NCBI GenBank assembly: GCA_002148405.1
Contig: MUGG01000141.1
Coordinates: 1 to 61,751, forward strand
Direction of reading: 5' to 3'
Origin: Alkalinema sp. CACIAM 70d
GTDB lineage: Bacteria; Cyanobacteriota; Cyanobacteriia; Leptolyngbyales; Leptolyngbyaceae
Length of the DNA stretch: 61,751 nt
Shown: positions 8,428 through 16,986 of the stretch, piece after piece
Layout of the letters: each line of letters begins with the position of its first letter
How positions within the stretch are numbered: position 1 is the first letter of the stretch
Program-made: the position numbers and the translations under genes
The notes under the pieces: generated by a model
What the model was told of the DNA's origin: nothing
The model's input: the letters and a program-made list of their open reading frames with translations, nothing else
The model's database searches: none

Positions 8428-9555
8428 CTACAGCACTTCACGGCTGGCGCGATATAAATCTTTCCAGCCTTCCCGCTCCTTCACGATCGTTTCCAAATAC
8501 TCCTTCCAAACCACCTGATCCTGAACGGGATCTTTGACGATCGCGCCCACCAGACTAGACATTAGATCGCTGGCTTTGATGGTGCCGTCTCCAAAGTGGG
8601 CCGCCAGCGCCATGCCACTGCTCATAACGGAAATGGCTTCGGCGGTGCTGAGGGTACCCGTGGGCGATTTCAACTTGGTTTTGCCATCTTCAGAAATGCC
8701 GTGGCGCAGTTCCCGAAAAATCGTGACAACGCGGCGAATTTCTTCCAAAGCTGGCGTTTCTCCTGGTAATTCCAAGGCACGGCCCAAACTTGTGACTCGG
8801 CGTTGGACAATATCCACCTCGTCTTCGATCGAATTCGGCACGGGCAAAATAACCGTATTAAAGCGGCGTTTGAGGGCGCTGGACAGTTCATTCACCCCGC
8901 GATCGCGGTTGTTCGCCGTCGCAATCACGTTAAAGCCCTGTTGCGCTTGCAGTTCGGTATTGAGTTCTGCGATCGGGAGCGTTTTTTCCGATAACACAGT
9001 GATTAACGTATCCTGCACATCCGACGGAATGCGCGTCAGTTCCTCCACCCGGGCAATTTTGCCTGCTTCCATGGCCCGCATCATCGGACTGTAGACCAGC
9101 GCCTCCGTGGACGGGCCTTCCGCCAGCAATTTGGCATAGTTCCACCCATAGCGAATCGATTCTTCGCTAATGCCAGCGGTGCCCTGAATCAGCAGCGTGG
9201 AATCGCCAGTAATGGCCGCAGTCAGGTGTTCCGACACCCAGGATTTAGCCGTTCCCGGTACGCCATAGAGCAGCAGCGCTCGATCGGTCGTTAAGGTGGC
9301 GATCGCGATTTCGATCAGCCGACGATTGCCAATGTATTTCGGGGAAATTTCTACGCCGTTATCCAAAGTACCGCCCAGCAAATAGGTGGCGACGGCCCAG
9401 GGGGAAAGTTGCCAATTGGGCGGACGATGGTGCCTGTCCTGCTCGGCTAGGGCCGTCAATTCATGGGCATACTGTTCTTCCGCGTGTTGCCGGAGCACCT
9501 GTTTAGCGGTTGATTCGGCTGCTTGGGCTTTGGTTTTTGATTTTGCCGTTGCCAT
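8428..9555 (-). CDS. MoxR-type AAA+ ATPase
   Basis: A 375-residue AAA+ ATPase of the MoxR clade. Visible motifs: Walker A YGVPGTAKSW (about residues 97-106), a Walker-B-like IARVEELTRIP (167-177) in which the usual Asp-Glu is Glu-Glu, sensor 1 IATANNRDRG (211-220) and an arginine-finger region ALKRRFN (227-233). MoxR proteins remodel or activate protein complexes together with VWA partners; one is encoded two genes downstream. The N-terminal 50 residues are charged and probably flexible. It lies between the DUF5691 gene (92-bp gap) and the DUF5682 gene (15-bp gap). ATPase function is very likely; the target is unknown. Confidence 0.9.
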   Translation of the reverse strand: MATAKSKTKAQAAESTAKQVLRQHAEEQYAHELTALAEQDRHHRPPNWQLSPWAVATYLLGGTLDNGVEISPKYIGNRRLIEIAIATLTTDRALLLYGVPGTAKSWVSEHLTAAITGDSTLLIQGTAGISEESIRYGWNYAKLLAEGPSTEALVYSPMMRAMEAGKIARVEELTRIPSDVQDTLITVLSEKTLPIAELNTELQAQQGFNVIATANNRDRGVNELSSALKRRFNTVILPVPNSIEDEVDIVQRRVTSLGRALELPGETPALEEIRRVVTIFRELRHGISEDGKTKLKSPTGTLSTAEAISVMSSGMALAAHFGDGTIKASDLMSSLVGAIVKDPVQDQVVWKEYLETIVKEREGWKDLYRASREVL

Positions 9556-9647
9556 AGGGGTGAAAACTCAAAGATTGCAAAGGATTACAAATTAACGGTT
9601 GGAGAATCGCGATCGCTGAAATCTACACAGAATCGGATTCCATGGGC

Positions 9648-11150
9648 TCATCCTGATTCAGGTTGCAGGGCCTGCACCATATCCTGGCGAAATCGCACCA
9701 GTTCGTAAATTTTTTCGAGTTGCTGCTGGGTGTAATGGTCTTCCGATCGCAGGGCTTGTAGTGATTCGATCAACGTTTTCTGAGTCAGATCCATTTGCGT
9801 TACTAATTTCTCATTTAGCCAATAAAAGATCGTCCACAGTTGACTCTGCGATCGTAGTTTTTCGGCAATCAGCGTGATGGCAAGCTCAGTCACAGCAGTA
9901 TCCCAGGGGTGAGTAGATTCTTGAATCAGTCGTCCCAACCGCTCCTGCTCCCCTTGAGCATTGCATTGCTTCAGTAATTGATTCGCCTGATCGGGAGAAA
10001 GCAAGGGAAATAGCAGCGAATCTGCTTCGGGAATCTGGTACAGTAACTCCGTCGCAACGATCGCATTCCGCTGGTGCAAAGCCGCATGGACTAATCCAGT
10101 GACAATCGCATTGCGCCAAGAACTGTGGGTTGTCTGTTCCAGTAAGTCGGGGATGGTGATCTTAAACTGCTGCGGCCAACTGGCGAGGGGCACCCAACTG
10201 ATAATTTGCGCCAGATCCGTCGCCGTTTTGCCCAGTTTACGATCGCTAGAGAGCGGGGAAATTTTTGCGCCTTTGAAGGGTTTTAAGGTGGCTTCTAGAT
10301 TTTTGGGTAAATTCACTTCCACCTGACCAGTGGTGAATCCTGTCGGTTCGATCGCCTCCTGCATGACAGAAATTGCCAACTGACACAGGGTTGAGTTTGG
10401 TAACTGGGTCAGTAACCCGATCGCCACCTGTTGCACTTCCTGGCTGCGATCGCTCAGGCACTGTTCCAAAAACGGTAAATCCGCATCGCTTAAGTGAATT
10501 TGCAAGATTTTCAAAAATGCTGCCCGATCCTTCGCAGCTTCCTGGGCGATCGTGGCTGCTAATTGCGTTCTAGCTAGGTCGGGATCCTGTTGGCGAATCT
10601 GTTCTAGAACTTGAAGTCGCTGTGATCGTGATCCAGTTTCCCAAACGGTTGTATCTAGTTGCGCGATCGCATAGTTCCAGTCGTCTCGCTGCTGGGCCAA
10701 CCACCGTCCCCGCTCTCCCAACACGGGCAGAATAGCCGATCGTAGCTCCGTCTGCTTGGCCCCCCGATCGAGTAAAGCAGGTAAGAAGCGTTCCGGAACC
10801 CGCCAACCCGCTTGGGTGACTAGGGCTAAACATTCTGGCAAAAATGCAGCGCGATCGCCTTGAATGGTTTGGTGTAGATAGGCCAGGGTTGGCGGGGGAC
10901 AAATCGGTAACTCGTCGAATGCACAGGCGCTAGAAGCCGTCGCAGTCAGAACGGTCGGTTTCTGCCCTGCTTTACGGTACAGGGCCAAAGCCGCCGCTTG
11001 ATTCAGGAGTGTGGTTTCCTGGGACGTTGGCGGCAGTTGGGCCAGGAATTGCCCGATCGGACTGGCATCACCCATTTCCGACGGTGCTTGTCGATCGGTG
11101 CCAATTAACGCCGTCGCCACCAGGGTTTGCCAAAGATTTCCATCAGCCAT
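9648..11150 (-). CDS. DUF5691 family protein
   Basis: A 500-residue protein of unknown function, recognised by its start MADGNLWQTLVATALIGTDR and by its place beside SWIM and MoxR genes. It is leucine- and glutamine-rich, with repeated amphipathic helices that suggest a HEAT-like scaffold (for example around residues 205-265, LPFLEQCLSDRSQEVQQVAI). There is no signal peptide or membrane segment, so it should be cytoplasmic. It begins 14 bp after the SWIM gene, so the two are surely co-transcribed. It is probably an adaptor or scaffold for the ATPase module; that is inferred from context only. Confidence 0.75.
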   Translation of the reverse strand: MADGNLWQTLVATALIGTDRQAPSEMGDASPIGQFLAQLPPTSQETTLLNQAAALALYRKAGQKPTVLTATASSACAFDELPICPPPTLAYLHQTIQGDRAAFLPECLALVTQAGWRVPERFLPALLDRGAKQTELRSAILPVLGERGRWLAQQRDDWNYAIAQLDTTVWETGSRSQRLQVLEQIRQQDPDLARTQLAATIAQEAAKDRAAFLKILQIHLSDADLPFLEQCLSDRSQEVQQVAIGLLTQLPNSTLCQLAISVMQEAIEPTGFTTGQVEVNLPKNLEATLKPFKGAKISPLSSDRKLGKTATDLAQIISWVPLASWPQQFKITIPDLLEQTTHSSWRNAIVTGLVHAALHQRNAIVATELLYQIPEADSLLFPLLSPDQANQLLKQCNAQGEQERLGRLIQESTHPWDTAVTELAITLIAEKLRSQSQLWTIFYWLNEKLVTQMDLTQKTLIESLQALRSEDHYTQQQLEKIYELVRFRQDMVQALQPESG

Positions 11151-11164
11151 CGGTTTCCTCCTGC

Positions 11165-12493
11165 CTACAGCACCACAAATTCACCCTGCACCCAAGCCGA
11201 CAGCGGATAGAACTCCCGCCCATTCCACTCACCCGTCAGATCGATCGCGTGGCCACCCCCAAGGGCGATCAATTCCCATAGCGCCGGATAGTTCGCCACC
11301 AGCGGCAGGACGGCATTGTTTCGATCGCGCAGATAGCCCTGGGCGGACTCCTGACCCACCGTGACCCCCTGCAAACTCACCACCAGCCGTTCCAGCCAAG
11401 GCTGGTGACTGAGGGCATGGCTGTACTGGGTAAACAAGTCTGCGATCTGGGGAATTCCAGGCACGATCGTTGGCGTGATGGCCTCCGCATGATCCGATCG
11501 GGACTGGACGATCGCCCGTTGAGGATAGGCACTAGGAAAGAAGGCCAGTTCCGCTGCCACCACCGTACCGGGGAGAAAACTGACCTCAAAGGATTGTTTG
11601 CCATGGGCGAACAGCAAAATCAGCGCTAGGGTGTGACTACTGACGCCCTGGAGCCAAATCCGACGAATCCGCAACGGGTCTTCCACCTCGTCCCGCTGCC
11701 CCAAAACTGCCCAACGATCGGTCACAACCTGCCCCGGCTTGGCCAAGACTTCCTCCTGGCTCATCGTCCAACCCATCTGCGATCGCACATCGGCTTGCAG
11801 AGCAGGCGGTAAGCTTTCCAGCCGCTGGTAGCTCTCCAGCAGTAAATGCAATTCCCCCAGTTGGCTCAGCAACCGTTCCGGCCAACCGCTTCCGGAGTGG
11901 GCCGTTCCAGCCATAGCTTGTAGGCGTCGGGCTAACCCCGGTGCTTGGGCATCCACCATGCGGGCCGCCACCTGATCCCATTGCTGATAGGACAGTTCCG
12001 GCGCAGTGGCCAAGCCCCGCCGTAGGAAATCCGTTAGCCATTGCTGCAACTCGGCTACCCCCGCATCCACTTTTTTGGCCCGTTTTTCCTGCCGTTTGGC
12101 TTGGGCTTGGGGATCGGCGATCGCAGCGGCTTTTTCAGCGGCTTTTTCCTGTTGCTTCACTTGCCGCTGTTGGCGACTGTCTAGCCATTCGCTGACCCAG
12201 TCCGGCGGAGAAGTGTCCGTAAAAAGGGCATCGGACTGAGCCAAGAGCAGAAACAATCCCAGCCCATGCTTACAGGGAAACTTGCGACTGGGACAACTAC
12301 AGCGAAAAGCGGGTTCCGTCAGGTCAATTTGGGTGCGATAGGGCTTGCTGCCGCTGCCTTGGCATTCTCCCCAGACTACCGACTGCGATCGGCCACAATT
12401 TTGCCACTTCCGACCAATGGCTAATCCCTGACCATTTTTAGCGGAGGCGGCATCGGGGGCAAGGGCGAGAATTTGCTCGGAAGTCCAATTCAT
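11165..12493 (-). CDS. SWIM zinc finger protein
   Basis: A 442-residue protein with a SWIM zinc finger at residues 65-76 (C65-x-C67-x6-C74-x-H76, within FRCSCPSRKFPCKHGLGL). SWIM fingers bind DNA or proteins. The finger is followed by a lysine/glutamine-rich coiled-coil stretch (about residues 100-150) and a long C-terminal region of unknown fold. I chose the ATG at 12493 because the longer frame to 12523 adds ten residues with no family support. It is the first gene of the five-gene minus-strand cluster. A nucleic-acid-sensing or targeting role for the ATPase module is a reasonable guess but is not shown by the sequence. Confidence 0.82.
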   Translation of the reverse strand: MNWTSEQILALAPDAASAKNGQGLAIGRKWQNCGRSQSVVWGECQGSGSKPYRTQIDLTEPAFRCSCPSRKFPCKHGLGLFLLLAQSDALFTDTSPPDWVSEWLDSRQQRQVKQQEKAAEKAAAIADPQAQAKRQEKRAKKVDAGVAELQQWLTDFLRRGLATAPELSYQQWDQVAARMVDAQAPGLARRLQAMAGTAHSGSGWPERLLSQLGELHLLLESYQRLESLPPALQADVRSQMGWTMSQEEVLAKPGQVVTDRWAVLGQRDEVEDPLRIRRIWLQGVSSHTLALILLFAHGKQSFEVSFLPGTVVAAELAFFPSAYPQRAIVQSRSDHAEAITPTIVPGIPQIADLFTQYSHALSHQPWLERLVVSLQGVTVGQESAQGYLRDRNNAVLPLVANYPALWELIALGGGHAIDLTGEWNGREFYPLSAWVQGEFVVL

Positions 12494-12759
12494 AGGCAAA
12501 GCGCCGAGAAAATAGGGAAACAATTCAGCATTCCTGGGTTAATATGCCCGCGAGTGACTAAAAATGAAACCATATGGCAACAAAATAAATACTGGCCGCT
12601 AATTTTATAGATCAAATGTACTATAAATGATCTCAGTCAGCAATCCAGCGACGGTCGGATCATGCTAGACGGCAATCCGCATGATAATTTAGATCACTTA
12701 GTTAGACGGTTACTAGATTAGTCAGTTGGGACAGTGGCACAGGGGAGACAGAGAGATCC

Positions 12760-13797
12760 ATGAAGTTTGGTGAAATTATTGATCAGTTGGGCGCAACCCA
12801 ATTCAGTGGCGATCGAGCCTTGGACGTGACCGGAGTCGCCGCAATCGACAAGGCCAAACCCGGCCACCTGAGCTACGTGGAAGGCACAAAGTTTGCGGCT
12901 CAAATCAATACAACCCAAGCCAGTGTCCTAATTTTGCCGTCCCAGGAAGCGCTACAAACCCAAGCCAGCGATCGGGGAATTGCCTGGATCACCGTGAAAC
13001 ATCCCCGGCTGGCCTTTGCCCAAGCGATCGGGCTGTTCTATCAACCCTACAAACCTGCGCCGAGCATCCATCCCAGCGCCGCCATTGATCCCACCGCAAC
13101 GATCGGGCAAAATGCGGCCATCGGTGCAAATGTTGCCATTGGCGCGAATGTTGTTATTGGTGATGATGCTGTCATTCATCCCAACGTTGTGATTTATCCT
13201 GATGTCACGATCGGTGATCGAGTGACCTTACACGCCAATTGTACGATTCAAGAACGCACCCAGATTGGCAATGACTGCTTAGTCAATAGCGGCTCTGTGA
13301 TTGGAGGAGAAGGTTTTGGTTACGTGCCAACGCCGAACGGCTGGTACAAGATGAATCAGTCCGGCTATGTGGTGCTGGAAGATCTGGTTGAAGTGGGCTG
13401 TAATTGTACGATCGATCGGCCTGCGGTGGGTGAAACGCGGCTCAAACGTGACATCAAGCTGGACAACATGGTGCACATTGGCCATGGTGTGACGGTGGGA
13501 CAGGGCTGTGTCATGGCGGCCCAGGTGGGCATTGCAGGGGGCACGACCTTGGGCGATCGGGTGACGCTGGCGGGGCAAGTGGGCGTGGGGAACAACATCA
13601 CGATCGGGGCTGGCGCGATCGCGTCGTCCAAAGCTGGTGTGCACAACAACGTGCCACCGGGGCAAATCGTGTCGGGTTACCCAGCGGTAGATCACAAAAT
13701 TTACCTCAAGTCCTCCGCCATCTACAGCCGTCTCCCGGAAATGTACCAAGTGTTTAAACAGCTGAAAAAGCGGTTTGGCCTTGGTGAAAGCAAGTAG
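12760..13797 (+). CDS. lpxD: UDP-3-O-acylglucosamine N-acyltransferase LpxD
   Basis: Third enzyme of lipid A synthesis: it transfers a hydroxyacyl chain from acyl carrier protein to the 2-amino group of UDP-3-O-acylglucosamine in the cytoplasm. At 345 residues it has the usual family length. The N-terminal uridine-binding domain (about residues 1-100, starting MKFGEIIDQLG) is followed by a left-handed beta-helix of hexapeptide repeats (IGQNAAIGANVAIGANVVIG and onward). The catalytic base corresponds to H239 in MVHIGHGV. A C-terminal helical tail closes the protein. It is transcribed away from the SWIM cluster from a 260-bp AT-rich intergenic region. Together with lptA, lptB and lptF further right it shows LPS synthesis. 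Confidence 0.95.
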   Translation: MKFGEIIDQLGATQFSGDRALDVTGVAAIDKAKPGHLSYVEGTKFAAQINTTQASVLILPSQEALQTQASDRGIAWITVKHPRLAFAQAIGLFYQPYKPAPSIHPSAAIDPTATIGQNAAIGANVAIGANVVIGDDAVIHPNVVIYPDVTIGDRVTLHANCTIQERTQIGNDCLVNSGSVIGGEGFGYVPTPNGWYKMNQSGYVVLEDLVEVGCNCTIDRPAVGETRLKRDIKLDNMVHIGHGVTVGQGCVMAAQVGIAGGTTLGDRVTLAGQVGVGNNITIGAGAIASSKAGVHNNVPPGQIVSGYPAVDHKIYLKSSAIYSRLPEMYQVFKQLKKRFGLGESK

Positions 13798-13811
13798 CTA
13801 AGGTGACGGTT

Positions 13812-13837
13812 GGCAGGGATTGTGGATCCCTACTGCC
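13812..13837 (+). terminator. Weak hairpin after lpxD
   Basis: GGCAGGGAT at 13812-13820 can pair with ATCCCTACTGCC at 13826-13837, leaving a small bulge. No T-run follows, so it may be only a processing or weak termination structure between the convergent lpxD and ABC ATPase genes. Confidence 0.35.
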
Positions 13838-13846
13838 CACGAACGG

Positions 13847-14602
13847 CTAGTTACCCAGATAGGCTTCTAACACTTGGGCATTCGTTTGGATTTCCTGGGG
13901 GGTACCCACAGCAAGGTTTTTACCTTCCGCCAACACCCACACCCGATCGCACAGGGACATAATCACATCCATGTTGTGTTCGATAATGAGAAACGAGAGT
14001 CCCTGCTGGTTCCAATAGGTAATGTATTCGCAAATCTGGTTAATCAGGGTTGGGTTGACGCCTGCTGCGGGTTCATCCAGCAAAATCAGCTTCGGGCGGG
14101 TCATCAAGGCACGGCCAATTTCCAGCAACTTCCGTTGACCGCCGGAGAGTCCCCCCGCGTAGTCGTGAGCCTTGTGGGCTAAGCCGATCGACTCCAAAAT
14201 TTCCATGGCCCGATCGCGGGATTGCTGTTCCTCTGCGGCAATTTTCCCCGGTTGCAGCCACACCTGCCAGAACTTTTCTCCGGTTTGCTGTTGCGTAGCG
14301 AGGAGCAGATTTTCCAGCACCGATAGTCGGGATAGAGTTCGCGCCACTTGAAACGTCCGCACCATGCCCAACCGTGCAATTTCGTGGGGCTGTAACCGTT
14401 CGATCGATTGGCCGTTAAACATCACCTGGCCGCGATCGGACGGGATAAAGTTAGACAACAGATTAAACAACGTGGTCTTACCTGCACCATTCGGGCCAAT
14501 CAGTCCAGTAATGCTACCCATCGCAACTTCAAGGTCAGCGCTGTCAACAGCCGTAACACCCCCAAAGGTTTTCACCAAGCCTGATGCAGAAAGCAGTGCC
14601 AT
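13847..14602 (-). CDS. Branched-chain/neutral amino-acid ABC transporter ATPase (LivG/NatA type)
   Basis: A 251-residue ABC ATPase of the LivG clade. Walker A is GPNGAGKTT, the signature LSGGQRKLLEIGRAL, and Walker B LILLDEPAAGVNP with the LivG-typical AAGVNP ending; the switch histidine is in IIEHNMDVIM. It would energise import of amino acids through a LivH/LivM-type channel. The LivM-like permease is encoded upstream at 15458-16597 in the same direction, but a secreted-protein gene lies between them. The partner ATPase (LivF), second permease and binding protein are not in the window. Cyanobacterial Nat systems and the urea transporter Urt share this family; LivM spacing favours an amino-acid system. 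Confidence 0.85.
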   Translation of the reverse strand: MALLSASGLVKTFGGVTAVDSADLEVAMGSITGLIGPNGAGKTTLFNLLSNFIPSDRGQVMFNGQSIERLQPHEIARLGMVRTFQVARTLSRLSVLENLLLATQQQTGEKFWQVWLQPGKIAAEEQQSRDRAMEILESIGLAHKAHDYAGGLSGGQRKLLEIGRALMTRPKLILLDEPAAGVNPTLINQICEYITYWNQQGLSFLIIEHNMDVIMSLCDRVWVLAEGKNLAVGTPQEIQTNAQVLEAYLGN

Positions 14603-14698
14603 AGGTAAATTTCCTTAATCTGAATCACTAAGAGTTGCTGGCATCAGCAAGTTGACTGCGAAGAAAGTGCAAGAACTGCGTATCCAGAGTACCAAAAC

Positions 14699-14739
14699 TA
14701 TACTCCAAACACCTAGTTGTCTAAATGTGCTGGAGTATA
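14699..14739 (-). promoter_or_regulatory. Inverted repeat upstream of the LivG-type gene
   Basis: TATACTCCA at 14699-14707 is perfectly inverted as TGGAGTATA at 14731-14739, around a 23-nt loop. It lies about 100 bp upstream of the ATPase gene start, so it could be an operator or leader hairpin, or a terminator of the preceding secreted-protein gene. No T-run is present on the minus strand directly after it. Confidence 0.35.
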
Positions 14740-14751
14740 AGGGTCTTGCGT

Positions 14752-14765
14752 CAATTAACAATTAA
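14752..14765. repeat. 7-bp tandem pair over a stop codon
   Basis: CAATTAA occurs twice in tandem (14752-14758, 14759-14765). The minus-strand stop codon of the secreted protein (14762-14764) lies in the gene-proximal copy. The unit is so short that chance is a real possibility. Confidence 0.5.
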
Positions 14766-15280
14766 CGAGTTAAGGACAATACAATCGGCGATGGAAAAGC
14801 ATCAACCTCAAGCTGCCCTAAAGACGCATTACGTGGCACGTCATAGAGAAGTGTTATCGTCCTTGTTTCATTAGGAGTAAAAGGCTTAGTGGTATCAAAA
14901 TCTGCATAACTCAATGACGCACTATAGTCCACAACGTAGGTTCTACCAGGTCGAGTGTCAATTAATTTAGAAGCATTTTCGTAAAACCCTTCTAAATTGA
15001 GTGTGCTCTGAGTTTTGTTGGCAATGCTGAGCTTGACAACCGCCCATGTGCCTTTTGCAGTAAATTCTTCGTATTCAGTCTTCAGGGTCTGACCAGGAAA
15101 AGTAACCTGAATTACACAAACCTTCCACTGCCGAATGAATTCTATAGGCTGGTTAGCGCATAACGATGTAGCGCGTGACTTGGGCTTAGGTTTCGATTTA
15201 GGAACAGCACTTGCCGGAAATTGCCCAGCAAATAATGTGATAAGAGTCAAGCAAGTTAGCGAACGTAAAATGCGCACCAT
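14762..15280 (-). CDS. Secreted protein of unknown function, DUF4352-like fold
   Basis: A 172-residue protein. The ATG at 15280 was chosen because it yields a clean signal peptide (MVRILRSLTCLTLITLFAGQ, cleavage near ASA-VP); the longer frame would bury it. After a basic KPKPKSR stretch, the mature part looks all-beta: WAVVKLSIANKTQSTLNLEG and FTPNETRTITLLYDVP resemble the immunoglobulin-like DUF4352 fold, in which ligand or partner binding outside the cytoplasm is typical. Two cysteines flank residues 45-60 and could form a disulphide. It sits between two parts of an amino-acid ABC transporter, but nothing shows it is part of that transporter. Confidence 0.65.
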   Translation of the reverse strand: MVRILRSLTCLTLITLFAGQFPASAVPKSKPKPKSRATSLCANQPIEFIRQWKVCVIQVTFPGQTLKTEYEEFTAKGTWAVVKLSIANKTQSTLNLEGFYENASKLIDTRPGRTYVVDYSASLSYADFDTTKPFTPNETRTITLLYDVPRNASLGQLEVDAFPSPIVLSLTR

Positions 15281-15457
15281 GAAAAGTAATTCCAAACCAG
15301 TCAGTGGACACAAGATAACCTAACTAGAAAATGAATTTTCTTCAACCCTAATTTATCCATTTCTGTAAATCTTACAAAAAGGTCAAAGAAAAATTGGAAT
15401 AACTTAGATGCAGGTCAGGCAGAGATTGAGAAATATGAGAAGGGAAAAGACTTGATG

Positions 15458-16597
15458 CTATTTCCCTAAAGTCAGCTCGTCGCGATTGCCTAAAATACCT
15501 TGGGGTCGCCACACCATGAGGGCAATTAAGAGCAATCCAATAAACACCATGCGAAACGCATCAATCTGCACAGTGGGTAAGGGCAAAATTTGATTTAAAT
15601 CCCGTGTCAGTGCGGTATACACCCAGAAGATGACGGCTCCCAACAATACCCCAGGATTGGTGCCTGCGCCGCCCAAGACCATCAAAATCCAAACATTAAA
15701 AGTCAGATTCGATCGAAAGTTATCTGGGTAAACATTGCTCTGTTGCCAAGCGTATAAGGCTCCCCCAATGCCCGTTAGAAAGCCGCCAATCATGAGGGAC
15801 TGAAGTTTGTAGGCAAAGACGTTTTTACCCAGCGCCTTAGCAATTTCTTCGTCCTCCCGAATCGCTTTCAAGACCCGGCCCCAGGGCGATCGAATTAAGC
15901 GCTCCACCACCCAAAAGGCGATCGCGGTGACAATTAACGCGACAAATAACAAACCATTTCCGGCTTGATTCGCCCTGAAATTGGACAGGGAAATGGCTGT
16001 CACCACATAGGCTCGCAACCCTAGCAATCCCGCCAGTACCGCCACGGCTGTAATGGCCACCTTTTGTTTCTGCGCCGCAGACTTTAAGCGCCGATTAGCC
16101 CATTGCCACAGCTTCCACAGCGCCAACCCAAAAATCACCGTGACGATCGCAACCATGCCGACCCGCGTGAACGTCGTAGGCCGAAAACTTTCCAACGGCA
16201 GCGGGAAGCCATTAATTCCCATGGAACCGGGCCGACCGTCATAGAGTTCCTCGTTGTTGAAGATCAAGCGCACCAGTTCCGACGCCCCGATCGTGACGAT
16301 CGCTAAATAATCCTCCCGCAGTCGCAGAGTGGCAAAGCCCATAAGCAGTCCAAACAGAGCTGCCACAAAGCCCCCCGCCAGCATAGCTAACACGATCGGC
16401 ACCTGGGTCAAACTTAAAATGACGGTGACATAAGCGCCCACTGCCACAAAGCCCGCAATCCCAAAGTTAATCAGCCCCGTAAAACCCCACTGCAAATTCA
16501 ACCCTAGGCCCATCAGACCGTAAATGGCCATACTGGTTAGCAGAAAGGCCACGTAGTTCAGAATTCCAGGATCAAAGGAAAACAGATAGTTGAGCAT
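15458..16597 (-). CDS. Branched-chain amino-acid ABC transporter permease (LivM family)
   Basis: A LivM-type permease of 379 residues with about nine to ten membrane segments. The family pattern GLGLNLQWGFTGLINFG near the N-terminus, ATLRLREDYLAIVTIGASEL and the cytoplasmic coupling loop SPWGRVLKAIREDEEIAKALGKN (with the EAA-like helix) are all present. A hydrophobic insertion around residues 165-205 enlarges one loop. I prefer the ATG at 16597 (MLNYLFSFDPG) because it begins directly at the first hydrophobic segment; an ATG at 16633 remains possible. It acts in the plasma membrane with the LivG-like ATPase encoded downstream. Confidence 0.85.
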   Translation of the reverse strand: MLNYLFSFDPGILNYVAFLLTSMAIYGLMGLGLNLQWGFTGLINFGIAGFVAVGAYVTVILSLTQVPIVLAMLAGGFVAALFGLLMGFATLRLREDYLAIVTIGASELVRLIFNNEELYDGRPGSMGINGFPLPLESFRPTTFTRVGMVAIVTVIFGLALWKLWQWANRRLKSAAQKQKVAITAVAVLAGLLGLRAYVVTAISLSNFRANQAGNGLLFVALIVTAIAFWVVERLIRSPWGRVLKAIREDEEIAKALGKNVFAYKLQSLMIGGFLTGIGGALYAWQQSNVYPDNFRSNLTFNVWILMVLGGAGTNPGVLLGAVIFWVYTALTRDLNQILPLPTVQIDAFRMVFIGLLLIALMVWRPQGILGNRDELTLGK

Positions 16598-16767
16598 AGG
16601 GATTACGCAGAAGAGAAAGTTCGATCGAACCATGCAGGAGCGGTTGTATCACTGAACCTAGGCATGGAATTGATTGTAGGTTCAGTGGAATTGATTTTAG
16701 GTTAAATTACGGTCAGTCTACGGAAAAAGTGGGTATGCTGAGGTAGATCCTCCTTCTGCCTGAAACC

Positions 16768-16986
16768 ATGCAGTCCCTTCGCAATCGCGCCCATCATCTC
16801 ATCAACGGGCTGACCGATGATCAGCTTATTGTGATGTGGGATGTTATGAAAATGCATTATTACGATCTTTATATGCTGAGCGCGATCGAGGCAGCCAAGG
16901 AAACCCTCCAACCTGGGGACATGCTGACCCGTGAAGAAGCGATCGTCCTCTTAACCCAACCTACTGAAATTCCTGAGTCCCTATGA
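16768..16986 (+). CDS. Small antitoxin-like protein
   Basis: A 72-residue protein, helical and acidic at the C-terminus (DMLTREEAIVLLTQPTEIPESL). No family is recognised with certainty. The reading frame overlaps the next gene by four bases (ATGA at 16983-16986), and that gene encodes a RelE/ParE-like protein. This size, order and overlap is the classic layout of a type II toxin-antitoxin pair with the antitoxin first. The N-terminal part would be the DNA-binding or dimer part and the C-terminal part the toxin-binding part, if that reading is right. Confidence 0.6.
   Translation: MQSLRNRAHHLINGLTDDQLIVMWDVMKMHYYDLYMLSAIEAAKETLQPGDMLTREEAIVLLTQPTEIPESL

Noticed and set aside
8534..9094. 186-codon plus-strand reading frame antisense to the MoxR gene
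   Set aside because: It is the complement of a conserved AAA+ gene, has Ser/Arg-rich composition and no recognisable domain or ribosome-binding site.
11637..12041. 134-codon reading frame inside the SWIM gene
   Set aside because: Out-of-frame on the same strand as a domain-supported gene; Gly/Ala/Pro-rich composition without motifs.
13279..13749. 156-codon minus-strand reading frame antisense to lpxD
   Set aside because: Histidine/arginine-rich shadow of the hexapeptide-repeat codons; lpxD on the other strand is certain.
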